NCBI RefSeq assembly: GCF_020829445.1
Contig: NZ_JAIVFV010000048.1
Location: 1 to 43,635 of the forward strand
Direction of reading: 5' to 3'
Origin: Nostoc sp. CHAB 5836
GTDB lineage: Bacteria > Cyanobacteriota > Cyanobacteriia > Cyanobacteriales > Nostocaceae
DNA length: 43,635 nucleotides
This document shows positions 35,038-43,480 of this stretch, in pieces. The position numbers were made by a program, and so were the translations under genes. Under the pieces are notes generated by a model that saw nothing but the letters and a program-made list of their open reading frames with translations, was not told the DNA's origin and did not search any database. Each line of letters opens with the position of its first letter. The stretch's first letter is position 1.

Positions 35038-35658
35038 ATGTTTTTTTCAAATTCTCTGGAAAATCAACTCCAGCGCTGGAACGAAACCATCCGCAATCAG
35101 CCGAAAAATTCCACTGCTTACATTCGTCGAGGTATGGTTAACTTTCAGCTAGCCAAAATCGATGAATCTATTCAAGATTTTGACATGGCAGAGGAATTGG
35201 ATGCCCGTATTAAACCTTACCTCTGGCAACGTGGATTATCGTACTATTATGCAGAAAGATTTGCTGAAGGCGCTCAACAATTTCAAATAGATTTGACAGT
35301 GAATGCTCAAGATGTAGAAGAAACAGTATGGCGATATCTCTGCATAGCTCCTTCTTTAGGTGTTAAAGAGGCGCGTAATTCTTTGCTCCCTGTGAAAAAT
35401 GACCCTCGACGTGTTATGCAGTGTGTATATGATTTGTATGCAGGAGACTGTACACCAGATGATGTTTTAAGTATTGGTCAATCAGAAGGAGAGAGTGGCG
35501 AATTTTACAGTCATCTTTACTTGGGATTATATTACGAAGCTGAAAATAATCTTGATTTAGCTCAGGAATCTATAGTTAAAGCTGCTGATAATTACAAAAT
35601 CGATGATTATATGTGGTATCTAGCGCAGGTACATAAAAAATTACGAGGGTGGATATAG
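35038..35658 (+). CDS. TPR-repeat protein, 206 aa
   Basis: Helical-repeat protein: about three tetratricopeptide motifs are visible, starting PKNSTAYIRRGMVNFQLAKIDES, continuing PYLWQRGLSYYYAERFAEGAQQ, and SHLYLGLYYEAENNLDLAQE near the C-terminus. A middle segment with DPRRVMQCVYDLYAGDCTPDDVL is characteristic of a group of short cyanobacterial TPR proteins. No signal peptide. It probably mediates protein-protein contacts; partners are unknown. Confidence 0.85.
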   Translation: MFFSNSLENQLQRWNETIRNQPKNSTAYIRRGMVNFQLAKIDESIQDFDMAEELDARIKPYLWQRGLSYYYAERFAEGAQQFQIDLTVNAQDVEETVWRYLCIAPSLGVKEARNSLLPVKNDPRRVMQCVYDLYAGDCTPDDVLSIGQSEGESGEFYSHLYLGLYYEAENNLDLAQESIVKAADNYKIDDYMWYLAQVHKKLRGWI

Positions 35659-35682
35659 TTTACTGTTCTAGCTTGGTGAGAC

Positions 35683-35859
35683 TAAGTAAGTCGGCAAGAA
35701 TAAACCAAACTATATTACGAAACGTAAATACAGTTGAAACCCTTATAAATGACGAAGGACAAATACTTCGACTTCGCGGTTCCTGAGCGTAGTCGAAGGG
35801 CAGTACAAATGACAAATGACAGCCTTAGCCAGTTAGCTTTATTTGCGTCGCTCTACTTA
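35683..35859 (-). mobile_element. 131-bp TA-target MITE (copy 5) with an internal insertion
   Basis: On the minus strand it begins TAAGTAGAGCGACGCAAATA and ends GCCGACTTACTTA. The extra 46 bp comes from a palindromic insert around TACTTCGACTTCGCGG and GAGCGTAGTCGAAGGG. It starts 25 bp after the TPR gene stop. Confidence 0.8.
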
Positions 35860-35893
35860 CCTCTAATTTGTAATAAGTTTTTTCCATAAATTT

Positions 35894-35917
35894 AGGGACG
35901 TAATAAATTACGTCCCT
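35894..35917. terminator. Hairpin AGGGACGTAA/TTACGTCCCT
   Basis: A near-perfect 10-bp inverted repeat with a short loop lies between the convergent TPR and CsbD genes. No long T tract follows on either strand, so factor-independent termination is only possible. The rest of 35860-36076 is AT-rich with no gene. Confidence 0.4.
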
Positions 35918-36076
35918 ACAAGATTTCAAGCAATAAAGCTAGCCCTTTGACTTTCCATGCTCGCTAAGAGAACAAAAAAGGGGTACAGTATTGAATCTTG
36001 AATATTTCATACTGTTTTGCAAAAATGGAATCCACCCCGTTTATATCCCTAGAGTTTCTGCAAAAGATTTGAATTA

Positions 36077-36259
36077 TTAGTCAATCTTTTTCTTGACATT
36101 ATCTTTTACGTCTTCAATACCGTGACGGACTTCGCTCTCAGCTTGCTTTGCTTTGCCTTCAGCTTTATCTTTCGGATCTCCAGTAACTTCTGCTGCTGCT
36201 TCTTGGACTTTACCTTCAACATTTTTAGCAGTTGCTTTAGCGCGTTCTTCTAAGCTCAT
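36077..36259 (-). CDS. CsbD-family stress protein, 60 aa
   Basis: Small hydrophilic protein: SLEERAKATAKNVEGKVQEA, EVTGDPKDKAEGKAKQAESE, VRHGIEDVKDNVKKKID. This is the CsbD pattern of charged helices around a DP turn; such genes are often stress-induced, and no enzymatic function is known. A good ribosome-binding site (AGGAG, about 8 bases before ATG) supports the start at 36259. The spacer 36260-36580 contains a GCTACCGCTACGCTAACG-type repeat near 36410 and no gene. Confidence 0.88.
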   Translation of the reverse strand: MSLEERAKATAKNVEGKVQEAAAEVTGDPKDKAEGKAKQAESEVRHGIEDVKDNVKKKID

Positions 36260-36579
36260 TTTGGACTCCTGATTTGATCAAAAGTTAATTTCAAAGCTAA
36301 TCTAAAACTTTGAAAGACTTTTTTATTACATTTACACAGTAGCTTAAAGTTTTTGCTAAAGCCTTCCACCACAAGACATATTCAATAATTCGTAATGACG
36401 CTCCTGCGTCGCTACCGCTACGCTAACGTAATTCGTAATTCGTAATTCAGAAAGTTAGTCTTAGTAAGCATCCTGGCTGTTATTTTCGTGTAAGTTTAAC
36501 TAAAAATAGTTGAGTTATCTATGCTAAAAGACATAGAAGGAGTCCAAATATTGTCATCTCTACTTTTAACTTTATGGCT

Positions 36580-36610
36580 AAAAAAAACCAGTTCCTCTAC
36601 GGAACTGGGT
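36580..36610 (-). terminator. Rho-independent terminator of the repeat-protein gene
   Basis: Read on the minus strand: CCAGTTCC-gtaga-GGAACTGG followed by seven Ts (36587-36581). It starts about 32 bp after the stop of the gene at 36640-37107. A textbook intrinsic terminator. Confidence 0.85.
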
Positions 36611-36639
36611 TAATAAAGTTATGGGGATATTTTATTTGT

Positions 36640-37107
36640 CTAATCTAGAAAACCCATCAGGCTTTCAGAATTGTCAATCTCATTTGATGCTATTGGACGA
36701 TTACCGAATGTTGAATAGCTTTCAGAAATTATCAATGCACTTGAGGCAATTGGACGAATCCCAGAGAGATTTATACTTTCAACAACTTGGAATGTATTAG
36801 CTCCAATAGGACGAATACCCATTGAGTTATAGGTTTCAACTACTTCTAACGTACTGGTGCTAACGGGACGCACCCCAGCAATTGAAAGTTTTTCAGCAAC
36901 CTCTAAGTCGCTAGGGCCTATAGGGCGAACTCCAGCAATAGCTAGTGGCCCAGAAGAACCCGACACTGGCTGTTCAGTAACTTCCTCGACTTTATCAGCA
37001 TTCAAGCTCTGGTCTTGTTGATTTTCAACTTGCTCTGTTGTTTCCCCTGGAGACTTAGTATACTTTTGCCGAGAACTGATTGCTTTGCCAGCGCTGCTAA
37101 TAGTCAT
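36640..37107 (-). CDS. Protein of five 19-residue repeats, function unknown
   Basis: 155 aa. A polar N-terminal half (about residues 1-52) is followed by five units of exactly 19 residues, with RP at positions 61, 80, 99, 118 and 137. The unit is approximately I-x-G-[VIN]-R-P-[IV]-[GAS]-x-x-x-[LF]-x-[VI]-x-E-x-x-x; for example IAGVRPIGPSDLEVAEKLS. The C-terminus is GFLD. No signal peptide, membrane helix or cysteine is seen. The pattern suggests an extended beta-repeat or a polymeric/structural protein. I do not recognise a named family. It has its own intrinsic terminator (36580-36610), so it is probably monocistronic. Confidence 0.8.
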   Translation of the reverse strand: MTISSAGKAISSRQKYTKSPGETTEQVENQQDQSLNADKVEEVTEQPVSGSSGPLAIAGVRPIGPSDLEVAEKLSIAGVRPVSTSTLEVVETYNSMGIRPIGANTFQVVESINLSGIRPIASSALIISESYSTFGNRPIASNEIDNSESLMGFLD

Positions 37108-37361
37108 AAACGAAGACCTCTGGTTTGTTAATTGAATTTTACAATAATTAAGGAAAGATGAAATTTTTTTCCATATACTTTAGAGTTTAACCTTAAAAAA
37201 CCTCATATAGATATAAGAATCTTTAAAACTGATACATAAGTAAATTAAAATTATTAATTTTTGTGAACAATTATTACTAATAATTTAGCCTAATAAGCCA
37301 GCTAGAATGGATACAGGGCGGAATCGTCACCATGAGATAGGGTATTTCTAAGCAAAACTGT

Positions 37362-39359
37362 ATGACAGAATTTTGTCTTCAAGCTCCCTTTAGTCCCACA
37401 GGCGATCAACCACAAGCGATCGCACAATTGACTGCTAGTATCCAATCAGGCAATCGTTACCAAACTTTACTAGGAGCCACTGGAACTGGTAAGACATTTT
37501 CGGTAGCAGCAGTGATTGAGAAAATTGGCAAGCCGACTTTAGTTCTGGCGCATAACAAAACCTTGGCTGCACAGCTTTGTAACGAGTTGCGAGATTTCTT
37601 TCCCAACAATGCAGTTGAGTATTTTGTCAGCTACTACGATTATTATCAGCCAGAGGCGTATATTCCTGTTACCGATACCTATATTGAAAAAACGGCAGCA
37701 ATTAATGATGAAATAGATATGTTGCGGCATTCAGCGACGCGATCGCTTTTTGAACGCCGTGATGTTATTGTTGTTGCTTCCATCAGTTGCATCTACGGTT
37801 TAGGAATGCCAGCAGAATATCTGAAAGCTGCCATCCCTCTACAGATAGGTATGGAAGTAAATCAACGCCAAATTTTACGGGATTTGGCAAATGTTCAATA
37901 TAGCCGCAATGACATAGAAATGGGCCGAGGAAAATTTCGCGTCCGAGGTGATGTCTTAGAAATAGGCCCAGCTTATGAAGACCGAATTATTCGCGTCGAA
38001 TTCTTTGGTGATGAAATTGACGCGATTCGTTATATCGATCCGGTGACAGGGGAAATTCTCAAAAGTTTAGAAGCTGTAAATGTCTACCCTGCACGTCACT
38101 TTGTCACCCCAGAAGAACGGTTAGAAGTAGCTTGTCATGACATCGCCGCCGAATTAAAACAGCAAAAACTAGACTTAGAACAAGCTGGGAAATTATTAGA
38201 AGCGCAACGTATAGATCAGCGTACACGCTATGACCTAGAAATGCTAGGTGAAGTAGGTTACTGTAACGGCGTTGAGAATTATTCCCGTCACTTAGCAGGG
38301 AGACAAGCCGGAGATCCACCAGAATGTTTAATTGATTATTTTCCTAAAGATTGGCTATTAATTATCGATGAATCTCACGTTACAGTACCCCAAATTCGCG
38401 GGATGTATAACGGTGACCAAGCGAGAAAAAAAGTTTTAATTGAACATGGATTTCGGCTTCCTAGCGCTGCTGATAACCGTCCTTTGAAAGCCGAGGAATT
38501 TTGGCAAAAAGTAAATCAGTGTATTTTTGTTTCCGCAACTCCGGGAAATTGGGAATTAGAAATTTCTGAAGATCATGTAGTTGAGCAAGTGATTAGACCA
38601 ACTGGGGTGGTTGATCCAGAAATTTCTGTGCGTCCCACAGAAGGACAAATTGATGATTTATTGGGAGAAATTAAAGATAGAGCCGATCGCCATGAACGCG
38701 TGTTAATTACCACACTAACCAAGCGGATGGCAGAAGATTTAACTGAATATTTGCAAGACCGCAGTATCAGGGTACGGTATTTACATTCCGAAATTACTTC
38801 TATTGAGCGCATTGAGATTTTGCAGAACTTGCGCGAGGGGAAATTTGATGTATTAGTTGGTGTAAACTTGCTGCGGGAAGGTTTAGATTTACCTGAAGAT
38901 TCTTTAGTGGCAATTATGGATGCAGATAAGGAAGGTTTTCTGCGAACCGAGCGTTCCTTAATTCAAACTATTGGTAGGGCCGCGCGTCACGTTCAGGGAC
39001 AAGCGATTTTGTATGCCGATAATCTGACAGGTAGTATGATTAAAGCCATTGATGAAACAGACAGACGGCGCGGGATTCAAACAGCGCATAATCGACTGCA
39101 TGGCATTACACCGCAACCAATTGTGAAAAAATCAAGTAATGCGATTTTGGCTTTTTTAGATGTATCTCGGCGGTTAAATGCAACTGATTTGAAAGTTGTA
39201 GATGAACATTTAGATGAACTGCCATTAGAACAGATTCCCCAATTGATTACTCTGTTAGAAGCACAGATGAAAGAGGCGGCGAAGAAATTGGAATTTGAAG
39301 AGGCGGGGAAATTGCGCGATCGCATTAAACATCTGCGGGATAAAATGCTGGGACGTTAA
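37362..39359 (+). CDS. uvrB: UvrABC excinuclease subunit B
   Basis: 665 aa, full length. DNA-damage verification helicase of nucleotide excision repair. Walker A is [14 protein letters not shown] (about residues 37-50), the beta-hairpin region is [17 protein letters not shown], the DEAD-like motif II is IIDESHV, and helicase motifs include [24 protein letters not shown] and QTIGRAARH. The C-terminal UVR motif [18 protein letters not shown] contacts UvrA and UvrC. It starts at ATG 37362 with no strong Shine-Dalgarno; TAGAAT near 37303 could be a -10 box. The last codons are duplicated at 42688-42746. Confidence 0.97.
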   Translation: MTEFCLQAPFSPTGDQPQAIAQLTASIQSGNRYQTLLGATGTGKTFSVAAVIEKIGKPTLVLAHNKTLAAQLCNELRDFFPNNAVEYFVSYYDYYQPEAYIPVTDTYIEKTAAINDEIDMLRHSATRSLFERRDVIVVASISCIYGLGMPAEYLKAAIPLQIGMEVNQRQILRDLANVQYSRNDIEMGRGKFRVRGDVLEIGPAYEDRIIRVEFFGDEIDAIRYIDPVTGEILKSLEAVNVYPARHFVTPEERLEVACHDIAAELKQQKLDLEQAGKLLEAQRIDQRTRYDLEMLGEVGYCNGVENYSRHLAGRQAGDPPECLIDYFPKDWLLIIDESHVTVPQIRGMYNGDQARKKVLIEHGFRLPSAADNRPLKAEEFWQKVNQCIFVSATPGNWELEISEDHVVEQVIRPTGVVDPEISVRPTEGQIDDLLGEIKDRADRHERVLITTLTKRMAEDLTEYLQDRSIRVRYLHSEITSIERIEILQNLREGKFDVLVGVNLLREGLDLPEDSLVAIMDADKEGFLRTERSLIQTIGRAARHVQGQAILYADNLTGSMIKAIDETDRRRGIQTAHNRLHGITPQPIVKKSSNAILAFLDVSRRLNATDLKVVDEHLDELPLEQIPQLITLLEAQMKEAAKKLEFEEAGKLRDRIKHLRDKMLGR

Positions 39360-39374
39360 CGTGATTCTTATGCT
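39316..39374 (+). repeat. Direct repeat copy 1: uvrB 3' end
   Basis: 59 bp from GCGATCGCATTAAACATCTG, spanning the last 14 codons of uvrB, the TAA stop and the following GTGATTCTTATGCT. It matches 42688-42746 at 54 of 59 positions. Confidence 0.88.
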
Positions 39375-39503
39375 CTGAGTTCTTCGATGGTCATATCTTT
39401 GACTTGCATAGGGGATGATGGTTAGTGAGAACTACTCCTACTGTTTTACCCCACCTTCCGCACCTCCAAGAGTCATAGCAAGTGTCTATGTAGAAACTCT
39501 TGA

Positions 39504-39872
39504 TTAAATTAACTCTAAACTTACTATATTTTGACTATAATTAGCGACTAATATAAATAATTTCAGCCATAGAGAACCTAGTAAAATTTCCTGGATTTCA
39601 TCTCCAGCAAATACAGGAATTTCCCACTCTTGAGCATCTATTATTACCCTACCAATATAAACATCAAATTCAGTTTCTCCTTGAGCAGTTCTTAATTTAT
39701 TTTGACGGAAAAAAGACCAATCAAGACTTTGTACATCTTGTTTGTTCATAGCTAAAAATTCAGTAAATCCTGTATCTAACATTGTTTCTACAGTCAAACT
39801 GAAGTCATCCCCTCCAATTAAATCAATTTCAAAGTAAACTTGAGCTTTATCTCCAAATCTCCCCTCAATCAT
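39504..39872 (-). CDS. Clan AA (retropepsin-like) aspartic protease, DTGF type
   Basis: 122 aa with a single retropepsin-like fold pattern: VETMLDTGFTEFLAM carries the D-T-G catalytic triplet in its DTGF form, and EILLGSLWLKLFIL is the later hydrophobic-hydrophobic-Gly element. Such small proteins form dimers to build one active site. Prokaryotic members of the DTGF group are uncharacterised. Its start overlaps the stop of the upstream gene by 4 bp (ATGA at 39869-39872), so it is translated with that partner. Confidence 0.8.
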   Translation of the reverse strand: MIEGRFGDKAQVYFEIDLIGGDDFSLTVETMLDTGFTEFLAMNKQDVQSLDWSFFRQNKLRTAQGETEFDVYIGRVIIDAQEWEIPVFAGDEIQEILLGSLWLKLFILVANYSQNIVSLELI

Positions 39873-40186
39873 ATTCTGCCACTAACTCCGGTTTCATTAA
39901 TGCCAAAAATATGATGAATCACATTAGGATATTTTTCTCGGGCCATTTTACTTGCTACCTCTTGATCCCGATCAATAAAATAATCACCACTATTAGGTTC
40001 AATGGCAATATACCAACCATAGTATTTATCTAGTATTTCTGGTTTTAAACGCTCAAAAATCACCCAACAACGCTCATAAAATGCCTGTCTTCTGGCTTTT
40101 TCCTGAGCTTTTTGTGCTTGGTTCCATTGAATTTCCGGAAACACTCTCCCACGTCTGACAATTCTTTCTGGTGAAGAGTGTGTCAT
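39869..40186 (-). CDS. Partner protein of the DTGF protease, DUF5678-like
   Basis: Start chosen at ATG 40186 (MTHSSPERIVRRGRVFPEI), which has GAGG about 9 bases upstream; a longer frame from 40237 would pass this site. The N-terminal part is basic and helical (WNQAQKAQEKARRQAFYERC). The C-terminal part GWYIAIEPNSGDYFIDRDQE followed by KYPNVIHHIFGINETG resembles the short beta-rich DUF5678 domain. It is the first gene of the two-gene unit. The arrangement resembles toxin-antitoxin operons, but neither protein is a known toxin. Confidence 0.65.
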   Translation of the reverse strand: MTHSSPERIVRRGRVFPEIQWNQAQKAQEKARRQAFYERCWVIFERLKPEILDKYYGWYIAIEPNSGDYFIDRDQEVASKMAREKYPNVIHHIFGINETGVSGRI

Positions 40187-40500
40187 ATTTTTGACCTCAT
40201 GAAAATTTATTGTCCATATTTCATTATAAAATGCCAAAGGGGATCAAGATATGTGCAACTTCACATTAAATTGGTATAACAACGGCATTTCAAGAGCGTG
40301 TTCGGACTGCGCTCAACTTGCCACTAAGAAGCGATAAGGTCATGTCCTAATTTTCTTTGGTGCGATCGCCAGTCATATCAAATCCGGTTAAATGCACACA
40401 GTTAAATTGTTGTTTGTTTCTGGCCACCAGTGGTAATAAGTTAGACCACGAATTAAATCACGCTCGTTAGATAGTAGCTTGCAACGTTGAAATAAAACGG

Positions 40501-40780
40501 ACTCTAGCTCATGTGACATACTCCTACACTGACTGAGTACAGTACAGTGTAGGCTTCTCACCCAATCCGGCTATTGCTTAGGAGGCGATGAGCTTTATTA
40601 GAGAGACGGAATGCCCTGCCGCCCCTATTTATTAATTTTAACTTAGATTTGTTCGTTTCCTCCATGTTTCCCGACCGCGCTGTCCCATGGGTCGCGAAAC
40701 TGTCGTCAACTCACTCGCAACTCATCCCACGCTCCTAAAAGTGAGACGTGGGGCTTCTTGCTGTTTCAGCTAAGGAATCA
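40501..40780 (-). mobile_element. Possible IS200/IS605-derived non-coding remnant
   Basis: Two hairpins: CCTACACTG/CAGTGTAGG at 40523-40553, and CCCACG/CGTGGG at 40726-40752 whose minus-strand reading is AGAAGCCCCACG. Sub-terminal imperfect hairpins and a GAAGCCCC-type stem recall the ends of IS200/IS605 elements. No TnpA or TnpB frame is present. The rest of 40187-40836 shows no gene. Low confidence. Confidence 0.3.
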
Positions 40781-40836
40781 AACGACTGATTAGCGATCGC
40801 CTGATTCGTGACAGGTCATAACCGCACACACGGTTT

Positions 40837-41475
40837 CTAGAAAATGGTGATCAAACTACTGGAAATAAAGCTCAAACCAGAAACTATCGCAATCTGAGTG
40901 TCTTCAACGAACAGTGCGCCTGTTCTGCTGTTGATCGTAATCGCATCGAGAGCGTCTATATCTATTCCGAAACCTTCGGCGGAAATCCAAATCTGATCAT
41001 CACTGAAGATACTGAAGTCAGTGATGGTATCAATTCCTTCATCTGGGGAATTAAAGTAAAATCTATCGGCACCGTCTCCACCTGTAAGTATGTCCCTGCC
41101 CAAGCCTCCAACTAGGGCGTCATCACTGACATTACCTTGTAACACGTCATTGCCATCATTGCCAATCAGGCTATCATTGCCAGCGCCACCGAAAAGGTTG
41201 TCAGCACCCGCCCCACCTTCTAAGGTGTCATTGCGGGTGCCGCCAGTCAGCACGTCGTTGCCATCATTGCCAATCAGGCTATCATTGCCAGCACTACCCG
41301 TCAGGCTGTCATTACCAGTACCACCATTTAAGATATCGTCACCAAAGCTGCCATTCAGGGTGTCATTACCAGACGGGCTATCAGTATTGCCACCCCTAGC
41401 CCATCCATATAATATGTCATTTTCCGAAGTTCCATTTCTTGTGTCAGAATCTGTGGTACCGTAGATAGTTGCCAT
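40837..41475 (-). CDS. RTX (hemolysin-type calcium-binding repeat) protein, 212 aa
   Basis: About seven to nine GGxGxDx-type nonapeptides (GNDTLNGSFGDDILNGG, GTGNDSLTGSAGNDSLIG, GGAGADNLFGGAGNDSL) make a calcium-binding beta-roll across residues of about 30-135. The C-terminal GADRFYFNSPDEGIDTITDF is the typical cap of cyanobacterial RTX proteins and may serve type I secretion. No catalytic domain is attached, so it is probably a secreted or surface structural protein. The segment GNDGNDVL is duplicated. Confidence 0.9.
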   Translation of the reverse strand: MATIYGTTDSDTRNGTSENDILYGWARGGNTDSPSGNDTLNGSFGDDILNGGTGNDSLTGSAGNDSLIGNDGNDVLTGGTRNDTLEGGAGADNLFGGAGNDSLIGNDGNDVLQGNVSDDALVGGLGRDILTGGDGADRFYFNSPDEGIDTITDFSIFSDDQIWISAEGFGIDIDALDAITINSRTGALFVEDTQIAIVSGLSFISSSLITIF

Positions 41476-41804
41476 TTTTGTTTTTTCCTAACTTTCCTAA
41501 TTGATGTTTAGGGTAAAAGTCAGTTTATCAGATTACTAGTAGGCGATCGCAAGTCCCCCAACTCTAGAAAATTCGTTGATATTGTGAGTGACAAGAGTCG
41601 CAGCTACGCCCGTCGTAGACATCGCAATTCGGTAATTATTGTGAAAAGTCTAAATAATTCGTAATTTATGCTGATCTTGTAAATTAGATTGACCCAAGAA
41701 AACCCAACGTCTTTTTCTACTTACAATCTTAACTACTTCCACCAATCCAGTGCGATGGCTTCTCTTCGAGACGCTACGCGAACCCCCGCCGCAGGCATCG
41801 CAAG
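41476..41804. other. Spacer with GC-rich palindromic repeat
   Basis: Contains GACGCTACGCGAACCCCCGCC and GCCGCAGGC near 41770-41795, the same unit as inside the CAATAC elements. One HIP1-type site GCGATCGC is at 41543. No gene visible. Confidence 0.45.
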
Positions 41805-42275
41805 TTAATCATCTTTGAGTAAACGTTTCAGCAAACTTGGTGCAACCCAGAAGCCAACATCTTGCAACTGTTCAAATGTTGCGTCTAAATCCAGCAAGCC
41901 ATATCTGGTAGTGTCTTTCAAAATGCCCAGAAGCCCAATTATTTTTAATCCACGTTCCACAGCAATTTGCCTTGCTGCTTTGTCATCCAAGATCACTAAA
42001 TCGGCTTCCAGTTGTTCTGCAAGTAAAATTGCTTCTCGTTCACCAGGGTCAAGCTTTTCTAGTTCAAGGTCTTGAGGAAGTTCGATTGGTTGTATTTGAA
42101 GCCAATTAGGAGGTTGAGCAATCCAGTTTTTCACAAGAGGGGGTGATTCAGATGCTCTTAGTTCATCTGCAACGGCTTGAGGAATGATCACACATCCATA
42201 TAGACGCTGTAATACGAGAATCTGATTGATTAACAGCAGGTAACAAACTGGAGAGGTATCAGAGACAACAATCAT
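41805..42275 (-). CDS. DUF3368 PIN-like protein, probable toxin
   Basis: 156 aa. MIVVSDTSPVCYLLLINQI carries the first PIN aspartate, VIIPQAVADELRAS the conserved Glu region, DPGEREAILLAEQLEADLVILDDKAARQIA the middle and later acidic residues, and KIIGLLGIL a C-terminal strand. DUF3368 proteins pair with UPF0175 proteins as toxin-antitoxin-like modules; RNase activity is inferred. It overlaps the upstream UPF0175 gene by 4 bp. Confidence 0.88.
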   Translation of the reverse strand: MIVVSDTSPVCYLLLINQILVLQRLYGCVIIPQAVADELRASESPPLVKNWIAQPPNWLQIQPIELPQDLELEKLDPGEREAILLAEQLEADLVILDDKAARQIAVERGLKIIGLLGILKDTTRYGLLDLDATFEQLQDVGFWVAPSLLKRLLKDD

Positions 42276-42538
42276 TGTACTCTGAATTCCTTAAGAGTCT
42301 GAAGATCCTGTTCTAATTCAGTTTCGTCATAGTTTAGATAAATACCCATCTGCTTCAGAAAGATATGAGCTGAAAGACGGGTTGGTAGCTGGAGAATTTG
42401 ACGTACTTCAGCAGTGTTAATCTTGCCACAACCGTAAGCATCGGCAACAATTAGTTCTAGGAAGCGACGAGAGAGGTTCCCTTGCGTTTGGTCTAGTCGC
42501 TGGGCAATTTCATCGGGAATTTCAACGGTAATTTGCAT
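42272..42538 (-). CDS. UPF0175 family protein, probable antitoxin
   Basis: 88 aa: MQITVEIPDEIAQRLDQ at the N-terminus, LSRRFLELIVADAYGCGKI, and EVRQILQLPTRLSAHIFLKQ, the helix-turn-helix-like UPF0175 pattern. It is the first gene of the leftward pair with the DUF3368 gene and probably binds both the toxin and the promoter. Confidence 0.88.
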   Translation of the reverse strand: MQITVEIPDEIAQRLDQTQGNLSRRFLELIVADAYGCGKINTAEVRQILQLPTRLSAHIFLKQMGIYLNYDETELEQDLQTLKEFRVQ

Positions 42539-42687
42539 ACTTCAAGTTACATATAATCTAATCATTAGCTCTATGGTAAGCGATCGCCGCACAAGAACCC
42601 CTTTGCACCAGACGGTTGTAAATCGCTGGTGCTGAGTTGGAGATTGCTTGCCGCCGCTGATTTGAGCCATTAATGACGAAGCTCTCG

Positions 42688-42746
42688 GCGATCGCATTAA
42701 ACATCTGCGAGATAAAATATTGGCACGTTAACGTGAATCTTATGCT
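42688..42746 (+). repeat. Direct repeat copy 2: displaced uvrB 3' end
   Basis: GCGATCGCATTAAACATCTG through the equivalent of the uvrB stop to TCTTATGCT, 54 of 59 identical to 39316-39374. It can encode [16 protein letters not shown] but is detached from any uvrB gene. It lies 3372 bp downstream of copy 1 and its last bases are the start region of the Uma2 remnant. Confidence 0.88.
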
Positions 42747-43089
42747 TACCAATATTCGCCTAATTAGTGTTAAAGAATATCACCAAATGGCGGAAACGGG
42801 AATTTTTCATCCTGAAGAACGCTTATAATTAATCGCGGGACAAATCATCAAAATGTCAGCGAAAGGTATGGCTACTGAGCGGAGTCGAAGTACTGCTCAC
42901 GAATCGGCAATTACCCGCACAGAAAGATTATTACGTCAACGTTTGGGTGACAAAGTTTTGTTAAGAATCCAGTCACCAGTGCAACTTGATGATTATTCGG
43001 AACCAGAACCAGATATTTCAGTGATAAAGCTGAATCCATTAGATTATGAGGATCACCATCCCAATGCTTCCGAAAGCAATGAAAAGTAG
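42742..43089 (+). pseudogene. Uma2-family (DUF820) endonuclease-like gene, broken
   Basis: The frame starts MLTNIRLISVKEYHQMAETG and EERL, then meets TAA at 42826-42828 where relatives have an acidic residue. It resumes in the same frame with LIAGQIIKMS, TAHESAITRTERLLRQRL, and PVQLDDYSEPEPDISV. About eight codons (GMATERSRS) between MSAKG and TAHESA come from a dispersed ACTGAGCGGAGTCGAAGT repeat. The expected C-terminal half with the remaining PD-(D/E)XK-like residues is absent after DYEDHHPN. The gene therefore has a premature stop, a repeat insertion and a 3' truncation. Confidence 0.85.
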
Positions 43090-43480
43090 TTTGTGGGCTA
43101 TTACGTTGATCCAAACTTCTGAAGAGAACCTTGAGGAAAGGGTTGCTTTAATTGCTGATTACCTTACAAAGACCTACAAAGATGCTCAGTGGCAGATTTC
43201 AGATTTAGATGCAACAGGGAAACAAGGCTTTATGTTAACCTTGCAGCTAAATGATGAAGAGCAACTGTATTTATCATCCTCTGAATTTCTAGCTATTTTG
43301 AAGGAAGATGGTCAGGTGATCGATTTAGATGCAGCAATGCTTCTAAGCAGACAGCCTCTATTCAAAATCATCATTCAGGACGGTTCTTCAGTCGATATAT
43401 TAGGTAAAGGAAAACTCTTACCAAGTGATATTTTGGGGGCATATGAGACATCTGATCCTAAACTTTTTCTATGGAAATAA
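43079..43480 (+). CDS. Hypothetical protein, 133 aa
   Basis: Start chosen at ATG 43079 (MKSSLWAITLIQTSEENLEER); the frame also opens at 43046 inside the Uma2 remnant. The protein is acidic and mixed alpha/beta: ERVALIADYLTKTYKDAQW, GFMLTLQLNDEEQLYLSS, ILGKGKLLPSDILGAY. No domain recognised. It may use the truncated Uma2 region as its upstream sequence. After its stop there is a weak hairpin near 43520 and no further gene to the window end. Confidence 0.55.
   Translation: MKSSLWAITLIQTSEENLEERVALIADYLTKTYKDAQWQISDLDATGKQGFMLTLQLNDEEQLYLSSSEFLAILKEDGQVIDLDAAMLLSRQPLFKIIIQDGSSVDILGKGKLLPSDILGAYETSDPKLFLWK

Noticed and set aside
41090..41464. 124-codon plus-strand frame opposite the RTX gene
   Set aside because: A shadow of the repetitive RTX coding sequence on the other strand.
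39360..42687. Block between uvrB repeats considered as a prophage or integrative element
   Set aside because: No integrase, phage or conjugation gene is present; kept only as a possible decayed island.
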